A stretch of DNA of 64,000 nucleotides from Plumapathes pennacea (lineage: Eukaryota; Cnidaria; Anthozoa; Antipatharia; Myriopathidae). Of the stretch, positions 46,931 to 56,900 are shown in pieces. Under the pieces are notes generated by a model. That model had not been told where the DNA came from, did no database searches, and saw only the letters and a program-made list of their open reading frames with translations. Position numbers and translations under genes: made by a program. Location: positions 27,329,069 through 27,393,068 of the forward strand of contig OZ038463.1 in NCBI GenBank assembly GCA_964036295.1, read 5' to 3'. Position 1 is the stretch's first letter; each line of letters begins with the position of its first letter.

Positions 46931-47337
46931 CCGCTAAATTGTAAGACTTGTTCATCCTTTCTTCTAACTTCAGCATAGAATTTGCAATTAAACTACAGCA
47001 CCAAGTTTTACAAAACTGCCCAAGCGTGTCACCAGTCGCTTTAAAACATTTCAGCTTTTCCATTCGCGGCATGCTGTTTCCAATAATCACTACGATCTCG
47101 GAACAGTTTTTCAGCAATCGCAGTGATCGTAGCAATCCAGCGGTCTCTGAACATTTTTCTGAGCGATCGCAGTCATTGATCGCAATTCGGCATACTTCAG
47201 CTAATTCAACGTTTGGTAAACAAACTGCTGCCCGCGATTTTGGGCGGGAAAAGCTGCCGCGGACGGACATTGTGGCGGGAAATACCCGGCCCGCTGACAA
47301 TGTTGCAGGCTCAGAATGTCCGCTATTTCTGGCCATG

Positions 47338-48130
47338 GGATACTGCTACGCGATTGCAAATAACTCTGTCGCCGCTAATTATTTAGTCCCCACGAAACTT
47401 TCTGTGGTGACACGAAATACTTCTGGGAAGATAACAGGCCGAAAACGGAAACCAAAGTTACGATGAGCTTTAGCCGTAAAACAATAGCAATTTATGCTTC
47501 ACATTGTACATGACATTCGTTGCCGAACAAAATGCTTCTGCTTATCATACATTGCCTGCTGAAATGTTTCTTCCGTTCGATCATGTAGCTTTTGTTTCGC
47601 AATGGTCAATGTGTACTAGAAATGAACAATACACCGAAATAATCCTGAGCATTGAGTTTGCAGTCACAAATAGACTGAACACGCTGTAAACAAAACCGCA
47701 AAACATTGTAAACATGTATCGTGTTTCATTCATTCCTCGCTTTCAGTCCCGCGGGCTTTCAGTTTTATATTTGTTACAGAGCACGAATACTCTAAAGCCT
47801 GAGAGAAGAAACGCATTCAGTTAATAAAAGGAATAGATAAGTATTGAAGCGAAGGCTGGATTAATCGTGGCCTCTGATTAGAAATAAATGTTCGAAGTCA
47901 AACTGCCAAAATCGATTGTGCATAAAAAGATATGTCACGCATTACTCAGCTTTTCTTGCCGGCTGACACTTTTGCTTCTAAGCTCAAAATGCAGAGACGC
48001 TCAATCTTCAAGAAGCAAGTGTATGAGTGTTGTAGTGATAATTTATAGTTTAGTCAGGTTTCATTGGAGGTGTCAAAAGCCAAGTTATCTATGCTGTGAG
48101 ATATTTTTCTGGTGAGAAACTGAAATCTCT
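47338..48130 (+). repeat. Right part of the split 2A-family leader
   Basis: Aligns with 5155-5900: TCTGTCGCCGCTAA, TTCTGGGAAGATAACAGG, TTTCGCAATGGTCA and then AAGATATGTCACGCATT, the family start codon, followed by a stop after four codons. A 40-base insertion before CAAAATGCAGAGACGCTC distinguishes it from the other copies. Confidence 0.6.
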
Positions 48131-49749
48131 ATTGAGAGTTCCGCTCTTGTCCATTTTAGTATATTCTGGTCTCCACGCAACTCACGCCGGAAGCAGTCAG
48201 ATATGGCTGCGTGTTATCGCCACACAAGCTCAACTAAAAGGACTAATGCGTAAGTGATATGGAGTGTATCAGGTTCTCAAAGCATTCCAACATGTGCTGC
48301 AGCCCCCATGAGGAGCCGCAAGCAGCAATTTTTTAACTCTACAGGATATCTCAGTTGCTAGAGACGCTCTACTTGCTTAAGTTCCGAAGTGCGAAACTAA
48401 TTAACACTTTGGTTGAATCTGTCAAAGCAGGCGTTGCACTAAATAACAGCGTGTATTCTTCATGAAAACTGATACTCGCACGAAAGACGCTTCATGACGG
48501 CACGGAAACTTTTATAAATTGCCTGGGCTGCCCAGTATCTTCGTCTGATTTGATCTTTTTTACTACATTAGTAATAGATAGGAAATAAGAAAAGATAATT
48601 GTATTCGTTTCTTTCATTGCAAAAAGCCAATCACTACAAGACCATTGTCCCTGATTCGACAGTCACTCCCGAGCGTTAATATTCCCTCTCAAGATTGCGC
48701 CGAAGCACGCACTCCCTAGGAATATTACAGCAACGAAGATTCTGTCGGGTCAGGCCACTCACCGAAATCTTGGACAAAAATGTGTCATGATCTTAGCAGT
48801 ACCGGAGTCTATTAAAAGTTGAATGAAATTCTTAAGTCAGCGAATTTTTCCCCAACTTTGGCGCACGTTGCTGGGTATTGATCGCGCGCAGTTTGAAGTT
48901 ATCCGCCATCGATTCTTTACCATTTTTTGCTTTTGCATGGAAGCATAAAAGGCTTACAAATAATTAAAGTTGGAGACTTCTCGGCTGCATGAATAACTTA
49001 AGCTTATGCGCTAGATTTTGAGCGCGGGCATGTCTGGTTATTGCATGTGATATTTATTTTCATTGCAAAAAGCCAATCGTACAAATTCCTTGGAATATCA
49101 CAGCAACGATTCTGTCGCACTGAAAACTTCAAAAAAAATTTGGCGGACAATTAACCGAGAGCGCTGGACGTACAAAGAATAGAAAGTAAATATGAAAATA
49201 ATTTACAGGATGAGTTAATCAGATTTAGACTCTCAAAAAGACTCGATCACGTGCGGCAAGAAGTACGAGCCGATAGACCAATGAGAACCTCTAGTTTTTT
49301 GTTTTATTACTTTAGTGGATTTCGCAGGAGTCGTTTTAGATCCTGTTTTTTACTTTGAAATCGAAGGAATGCTTTAAAAAACGGATCCTTCAATCAGTTT
49401 TTCTTCACGGGATGTTTCTTTTTCACTGGAATCCTGCTGCGGGATTGACATACAAATGGAGTCTTGTCAGAGCAGTCTTCTGTGGACTGCTGCTCGGACT
49501 CCTCGACTAGCGAATGATCGACCTCAGCCGACTCCTGGGTCGTCGTTTGTGCTTCTTGTGCTCCTACATGTCTCCGAAGTCTCTCCTTCTCTTTCAGTAT
49601 TTTTGTACGCCTTCCGCTTCTCCTTATCGTGCTTTCCCATTTTGTGAAAATTAATTAATATAAGTTGGATATATTTTGGCGGCCTACATACATACATACA
49701 TACTTTATTGAAGCTCCCTTATCCAGGGCTGTTCCGCTACAATGTATTA
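48131..49749. other. No gene recognised
   Basis: Short frames only; no conserved domain or splice-linked exons were seen. Confidence 0.4.
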
Positions 49750-49751
49750 AA

Positions 49752-49937
<186 letters not shown>

Positions 49938-50254
49938 TACAAAAATTATAAGTTACAACTGATTAATACATAAGATAGATAAAAATAAATGAAAAGTGAA
50001 AACATTATAAAATATTTCAACATATCAACTATCATCAAATATATCTAAAAATATATTAATATTGAAAATTTTGTGCAAGACAATATTGAAAATAATTGTA
50101 GAATTGCATAGATAGCTATAATCGCTCTGCCATGAGTAGGTTACATACCCTCCTCCTGAAAACCTTAGTATCTGCTACTTTCTTTACATCATTTGGAAGA
50201 CTATTAAATAACTTAGCCCCCCTAAACGCAAAAGACCTTTGACCAGTGGCCTCT

Positions 50255-50928
50255 TCTCTCCTCTCCCCTGTTTACTCGACATCACGGAGAACTCCACAAG
50301 AAAACCCAAGGTGTTGATGATTAAGCGGATCAAGCACAGCCGGACATGCCCCACCCCCAATCCCCTATTATGGCAAATATGTTGCCCTTCGCGGCCGAGA
50401 AACTGGAGTGTATTTTCTGTTGGCGGCATCCCTCGTACTCATTGCAAGCACTGGTCAAATTAGAGCCAGTGAAAATAGTATTAGGCCAGCTATCCCACCT
50501 AAAAGTGAGTACAGCATAATGAGCCGAGAGTAAGTTTACAATCATCTCAGCGGGAACCTCTGAGATAAATTATGTCTGAGGTAATGTCCCGCGTGAATAA
50601 AATGGATTTAACTTTGGCGGCCTCCTCTCTCCTCTTCCCTGTTTACTCAACATCGCTTGCCGATATAAAACCCATGGTGTTTATGATTTTAAAACCGAAT
50701 CAAGCACAGGCCGGACGTGCCCCACCCCCAATCCCCTACTATGACAAATATGTTGCGCTTCTCGGCCGAGATACTGGAGTGTATCAATTCTGTTGGCGGC
50801 ATCCCTCGTACTCATTGCATTGACATTTGTTCAACATGAGAGCCAGTGAAAATAGTATTAGGCCAGCTATCCCGCTCAAAAATGAGCTGGGATAATTTCA
50901 CAATTATCTCAGCAGGAACCTCTGAGAT
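50255..50928. repeat. Tandem duplication with unit of about 375 bp
   Basis: 50255-50555 and 50625-50928 align from CTCTCCTCTCCCCTGTTTACTC to GGAACCTCTGAGAT. Shared words include CCCCACCCCCAATCCCCTA, TTGGCGGCATCCCTCGTACT and AATAGTATTAGGCCAGCTAT. The DNA transposon at 50929 starts exactly where the second copy stops matching. No coding role was recognised. Confidence 0.65.
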
Positions 50929-52561
50929 GGGGTGTCTATAAAACGAAGAACGAAGACCCCTTTTTTCTGTTGTATCATCACGAAAAGTCACAAAATGTCG
51001 TAAGACATAACTTATACAACGAAAAGACTATTCAGCGTTGAAATAACCAGGGTCTTCGTTTTATAGTTTACCCCCACCAAAACTACAAAACGAAGACCCC
51101 CTTCAATTCGGCTCAAAGTTTCGTGAACAACCTCAAATGCGCTCGAAAACTACATTTCAGCAACTAAAAACACTAGAAACGCGCATATCTTAGAAATTGA
51201 TCAGGGTCTTCGTTTTATAGTTTACCCCCACCAAAACTACAAAACGAAGACCCCCTTCAATTCGGCTCAAAGTTTTGTAAACAACACTAAATGCTCTCGA
51301 AAACTACATTTCAGCAACTAAAAACACTAGAAACGCGCATATCTTAGAAATTGATCAGGGTCTTCGTTTTATAGTTTACCCCCACCAAAACTATAAAACA
51401 AAGACCCCCTTCAATTCGGCTCAAAGTTTCGTGAACAACCTCAAATGCGCTCGAAAACTACATTTCAGCCACTAAAAACACTAGAAACGCGCATATCTTA
51501 GAAATTGATCAGGGTCTTCGTTTTATAGTTTACCCCCACCAAAACTATAAAACGAAGACCCCCTTCAATTCGGCAGACCAAGAAACAGAAATTCAGATAG
51601 GATGGAAGAAGATACATCTCAATTACATGGCTATACTGAAATCTACCACAACGACCATCCATTCACACTACAGATGTTGTCGGAGGTGCACAGGTCGTGC
51701 AAATCGTGTAACCGCGATTTCTGCCACAAAAGAAGGATAATACCATTTGATTTAGTTTTATTACATCCGGAACGGTGGTACTATCCAGTAAATGGAGATT
51801 GGTCCAACAAGAGGGCGACAACAAAGGAAACAACGCGATACTACCAAACCTGCATTTTGAAGCGTTTCCCTTATTTTAGTGCAGCGGATTACCTTCAAAT
51901 CCCAGCCAATACTGCTGCTCTTTTGAAGGACTCGCACAAAGCATATTTGTATGCTGAATTTGGTCTGACAGTAGACCCCTGACTTTCCTTGGTCTTCTGG
52001 CTGCAGTTTTGTGTTTCATATATGTTAACATTGACATTGATGACAATTTTCTGGGAGAATGTGTTTGTTACACTCGTATAATCCAAAATGGATTATTTGA
52101 TGGCCACTGAGAGGAGACTCCCGACAAGCTGGGCTGCAGCAGTATATGGCTGCATATGAAATCAAATTACATGCAGCGGTAGTACGACCGCATGTTCGTT
52201 TTGTTTTGTTTAGAAAAACCAGGTCTAATTTTTTCACATCAGAAGATAAGGTATGATATTCAAAAGTTCGGGTTCTCGAAAAAAAATATTTTAATTTGTT
52301 GTCACGGGGCAGAGACAGGAATGCCATGGCCTTCGTTCCAAGTGTATTAGATTATTTTTGACCAGTAATCCTTTTAGAAATATTTATAAAGGGCTTATTT
52401 TTTGTTGGTGCGAGCAAGCATAATAAAAAAAAGTTTGAGTGCATTGTCTCATAAGTTTTAAGCCGAATTTAAGGGGGTCTTCGTTTTGTAGTTTTGGTGG
52501 GGGTAAACTATAAAACGAAGACCCTGGTTATTTCAACGCTGAATGGTCTTTTCGTTGTATA
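50929..52561 (+). mobile_element. Truncated DNA transposon with 154-bp subterminal tandem repeats
   Basis: It begins GGGGTGTCTATAAAACGAAG. The unit starting GGGTCTTCGTTTTATAG recurs at 51050, 51204, 51358 and 51512, an exact 154-base period. The inner part 51013-51101 is found inverted at 52473-52561, ending against the BEL/Pao LTR. The last 84 bases of the right end, expected as the inverse of 50929-51012, are absent. A 126-codon frame (51602-51982) lies between the arms. Confidence 0.7.
51602..51982 (+). CDS. Unrecognised small protein of the GGGGTGTC transposon
   Basis: 126 residues starting at the first ATG after the tandem repeats. Visible features: a Cys cluster CKSCNRDFC near residue 37, a Trp/Tyr-rich stretch HPERWYYPVNGDWSN, and YYQTCILKRFPYFSAADYLQ. 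No catalytic motif was recognised. It is the only frame of reasonable length in the element, so it may be an accessory or a remnant of a transposase. Function unknown. Confidence 0.5.
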   Translation: MEEDTSQLHGYTEIYHNDHPFTLQMLSEVHRSCKSCNRDFCHKRRIIPFDLVLLHPERWYYPVNGDWSNKRATTKETTRYYQTCILKRFPYFSAADYLQIPANTAALLKDSHKAYLYAEFGLTVDP

Positions 52562-53470
52562 TGTAACGGCAGCAGGCGACTATCGAGAGTAATCAGGATT
52601 TGTCGTGGCTGACGCGGGGATAATTTACATAAGAAGCGAAAGATGAACGAGTGAAGGCGATGGAAGGCTCAAATGGGGTTTATTCCGTGCCAACACAATG
52701 ATTCGGATTCGTACTTCTCGTAAACTGAAAATAAGGATTACAACGTATAACTAATAAAACTACTACTAAATACTACAAATAGGAAAACTAGTTAGGCTAA
52801 GACAAGCGATCCATTCAAAGTAATGTAATCATGTAACGCTAACAACGTGATATAAAATAACATGTGGTATCACGCAATGAAGTAACGAAGGATAAACTGA
52901 GCATAATTAGCATGTAAAAAGGGGCTAAATAGCAACACTAAAGAAATAATAACAATATAAGGCAAAAGCGATACTAAATTCCGAGTAAACAAGGTACTTG
53001 AATAACTAATAACAAAGTTCGTGACTCGGTGTGCTAGCCATACAAAAAGGGTAACAAAACGATAGCTAAATCACTTAAAAGGCGCTGATTACCAAACTAA
53101 AATAAAAACGGTAAGAAAACAAGCAGGGGTACTTACATATCTAGCCCACGCAGTAAAACCTCTGAGCAAGGATAACTTGATAAAAACGATCTGCTTGCTA
53201 CGGAGTCCAGACTACAACTAACTAAATGATACAACGGTACGTGCAGATATCGGAAGACAAAATAAAGATCTATTGATTACAGAACCCATAAAGTATCATA
53301 GGCATTTCCTTAGTGTCTCCAACTAAGACAAAGGATAATAGAATCTTTACACTAATCAAAGGGACAAAGAATAATTGATGATGCAATACAAAAAGAATCT
53401 GAGCTTGGTTGCGTGACAAGAAACAAACTGAAACTGTAAACCTATTTATAATCACGTGACAATCATAACA
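52562..53470 (-). repeat. 3' LTR of the BEL/Pao element
   Basis: 909 bases, beginning TGTAACGGCAGC and ending AATCATAACA as written (TG...CA), matching 59944-60855. In element orientation this is the downstream LTR. The purine-rich TAGGGAGGCA just inside it (53471-53480, minus) fits a polypurine tract. About 15 differences, three of them one-base indels, separate the two LTRs by eye. Confidence 0.9.
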
Positions 53471-53582
53471 TGCCTCCCTATGAAATAGCATATTTCATAA
53501 ACAACAAATTGTAAAGTCACTCTAAAACGATAATACCAGTTCAGTTCGTTAAAGGCTCCTTGTTGGGAATCTGCCCTGGTCT

Positions 53583-53969
53583 TCATTCGGCATCACCAGG
53601 CAGCAAGAGGATTAGCTTGTGGATTGGTCTGTCCAGGCATTTGACAGGGGCTGTTCTGCGGCCTTCGCGGCTGAGAGTAGCGTCTCCGAGCACCAATTGA
53701 ACTGTTCGCACGCACCCGTCCACGGATGGGTTGATTCTCGAGACACGTGCGAGTCGCCAGCGATTCCTGGGAAGGTTGTCATCCTGAACAATGACAACGT
53801 CGTTCATGCGAAGGTTTCTCTTGGATTGTTTCCACTTCTGACGTTGCTGAAGGCTGAGCAGAAATTCTTTCTTCCAACGGCACCAGAATTCGTTTGACAG
53901 GTGCTGTACTCGTCGCCAGCGTTTCCTGGAATACTTGTTAGCATCTTGGAAGATTCCAGGTGGCGGCAC
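53583..53969 (-). CDS. BEL/Pao polyprotein C-terminal domain, separated by a frame break
   Basis: About 128 codons. PPPGIFQDANKYSRKRWRRV followed by a basic region and DDNLPRNRWRLARV is the domain (DUF5641-like) that normally follows the integrase in Pao polyproteins. It is not in frame with the 1959-codon frame, which stops at 53969 (LLTMKS then TAG); the downstream frame begins immediately at GTGCCGCCACCTGG. The simplest reading is a small indel, so the polyprotein is broken near its end. Confidence 0.8.
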   Translation of the reverse strand: MPPPGIFQDANKYSRKRWRRVQHLSNEFWCRWKKEFLLSLQQRQKWKQSKRNLRMNDVVIVQDDNLPRNRWRLARVSRINPSVDGCVRTVQLVLGDATLSREGRRTAPVKCLDRPIHKLILLLPGDAE

Positions 53970-56900
53970 TATGATTTCATAGTCAACAGGTGGTTTGGAG
54001 TAAGAGGGGCAAGTGCATCTGGATCTTGTAGAGCGTCCGTTGTCAAGGGTCTGCTATTGACGATGGCCTCCGCTTCGCACATAAAGGTGTTTAGAGACTC
54101 GTCGTCTAGTTGAGTACCAGTAGCATCCAGAAGGGCTGACAGTACATTGCGGACACTTCTAATTTGTCGTTCCCAGATGCCTCCCATGTGGCTGGCTGAG
54201 GGGACGTTCATTTTAAAGTGAAACCAGTCACAATTTTCTTTGAGAAGGTTCTCGTCTATCTTGTGGTGGTCCAGTTCAGCCAGGGCTTCCTTTAACTCCC
54301 TCTTGGCTCCTACGAAATTCGTTCCTTGGTCGCTTCTCAGCTGGCGGATAGGGCCTCGGCGACAGATAAAGCGGCGCAGTGCATTGATAAACGAGTCGGT
54401 CTCCAGGGTATGTGAGACTTCTAGGTGAATGGCTCTGGAAGTCATGCAGGTGAAGAGGACGCCGTACCTCTTTACTTCTTTCCTCTTTTCCTTGATAATC
54501 CAGGGACCAAAATAATCCACGGCGCAATACGTGAAGGGCGGCGCTGGCTCAAGTCTATCTTCCGGTAAGTCAGCCATCTTTTGCAATTGGGCAGAGCCAC
54601 GAAGCTTGCGACATTTCACGCAGTTGAAGATAAGGTTAGAAACCGTGGAGGTCCCACCGACTATCCAATATCCACTTGATCTAATTTCATTCATCGTGGT
54701 GGTTCTTCCTTGGTGCGTGACCCTTTCGTGGAAGTGTTGAACCACCAGTGTAGTTACATGGCCCTTTCTAGGCAGTAAGATTGGGAATTTGACTGCGTCT
54801 TCTAAATTTGCGCGTCTGAGGCGGCCGCCAACACGGAGAATCCCGTCTTCGTCAAGAAAGGGGTCAAGCTTGTGAAGCGGGGCAGAGCTCTTTGGAATAG
54901 ATTTCCTCTGAGTGGCCTTGGCTTTGTCTTCTTGTGGAATTTCATTCATCTTTAGGGTTTCGATTGCATTCTTGAAGCTGATGGCTTGAGCGGCCTTCAC
55001 TAACACGGTCTGAGCAGTCTGCATCTCGTCGACTGTAACGGGAGAATGGCTTGATGTTTCTTTCATTTTCCTGCTAGGGCGATCTGTCGCGCTGCGAGTT
55101 GACTCCTTCCTTCTCTGTACTCGATCTTTGAGTAATCCAATGTAGCGCAGGCATAGAGCGACCGATTTCATTGCGCGGAACCAGTCCGAGTAGTACTCTA
55201 TGCGGTCGAGTAGACTTGCATCGGGAGGGGCGGTCATTGTCGTCATTGTAACAACTTTTTTGACATCTGGGTCGTCTTCACTAAGAGGAGTGGCGCTCCG
55301 CTTTTCTTGGGCTTGTAACTGCATCGCAGCAGGCCACTCATCTTCGTTCTTCCACAGAAACTCTGGTCCTGTGATCCACCGTGATTCCAGGAGCTCGCGT
55401 ACGGAGATTCCACGGGACGCATCATCTGCTGGGTTGGACTTGGTTTCCACGTACCTCCACTGCTCCACGGATGTGCTGTCGTGAATCTGTTGGACGCGAT
55501 TGGCTACGAAAACGTGAAATCTCCTGGACTCATTGGTGATGTACCCCAGGACAACCTTACTGTCGGTCCAGAAAGTTTCTTTGATTTCTTGCAATTGAAG
55601 TTCCCTTCGGAGTTGCTCGCTGATTCTCACAGACACTGTAGCTGCTGTCAACTCCAACCTTGGAATCGTAACGGACTTGAGCGGTGCTACTCTGGCCTTG
55701 GCTATCACGAGCGAGCAGTGAATCTGACCTTGGTCGTTCTTGAATCTCAAGTAGCTGCACTGGCCATATCCTATGCTGCTGGCGTCGGAGAAGTGATGCA
55801 GCTCTGTTTTGACGATGCGACCAAAGTTCTTTGGCTTGTAGCATCTTGGGGCCGAGAAATTCTTCAGGAGGTGAAGCTCTGTTCTCCACTTCTCCCATCT
55901 AGCTCGTACTGGATCGGGGATGGGATCGTCCCAACCTAGACCATTGCGGCACAGCTCTTGTAGGATGCTTTTTCCCTCCAACAGGACTGGAGCGACGAGG
56001 CCGAGAGGGTCGTAAATCGAGCTGACTGTTGAGAGGATTCCTCTTCGTGTGCACGGTTTATCTTGGGGGGCAATTTGGAGTCTGAAGGAGTCAGACTGGG
56101 TGCACCACTGAACACCAAGTGCACGTTCCATTGGTAAACTTTCCAGGTCTAGATCGACATTCTTGATTTCTTCTGCTCGATCGTCAACAGGGATGGCTTC
56201 AATAACGTTCTTGTTGTTCGAAGTGAACTTGTGCAGGTTGAAACCTCCTCTCCTACACATCTCCTTTGTGCTCTTGATTAACGTTGCTGCTTCTTCCACT
56301 GTGGATACTGACTTAAGGCCGTCGTCTACATAGAAATCTCTGCGGACGAAGTTCGCGGTTGCCGAACCAAGGCCGTTCTCGTTGTCGTCCGCGGCAGCTT
56401 TCAGAGCGTAGTTTGCGCAACCAGGGGAAGACGTTGCTCCAAAGAGATGAACAGTCATTCTGAACTCTGTTGGTTCTGCTGTTACATCTCCACCCTCCCA
56501 CCAGAGAAAGCGAAGGTAGTCTCTGCATTCTTCGGACACTCTTATTTGATGGAACATTGCTTCGATGTCACACGTGAAGGCGACTGGTTCCTGTCTGAAT
56601 CGGCAGAGAACTCCTACTAGATTGTTAGTTAGGTCGGGGCCTTGTAGGAGATGCTTGTTCAGCGTTTCGCCCTTGAATTCGGCTGAACAGTCGAATACGA
56701 CTCGTATCTTGTTAGGTTTCTTCGGATGGTAGACACCGTGGTGTGGAATGTACCAAGTTGGCCTTGCGGGATCTTGGAGGGTAACTGTCCGCGTTGAACA
56801 GTTCTCAGACGGAACCTTCTCTGCGTAGCCGTTCTTGATGATGTTGTCCATGAAGGTAACGTAATCGTTCCGGTACTTGTTGTCCGAATTGAGTCTTCTT

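Larger units (their letters stand above)
42246..47337. mobile_element. 5.1-kb insertion with long internal inverted arms
   Basis: The ends read CATGGCCAGAAATAGCGGAC (42245) and its inverse GTCCGCTATTTCTGGCCATG (47318-47337): a perfect 20-base terminal inverted repeat, with CATG perhaps a target duplication. Inside, a second and much longer inverted pair lies at about 42976-44082 and 45825-46930, with 1.74 kb between. No transposase was recognised. Frames in the arms (for example 46213-46506 plus and the mirrored 43241-43423 minus) have no known domain. Confidence 0.65.

Noticed and set aside
46845-47336. A 163-residue minus frame starting inside the terminal repeat
   Set aside because: Overlaps the end of the long inverted arm and has no recognised domain; possible but unsupported.
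55481-55939. Plus-strand frames across the BEL/Pao polyprotein
   Set aside because: Antisense shadows of the long minus-strand frame.
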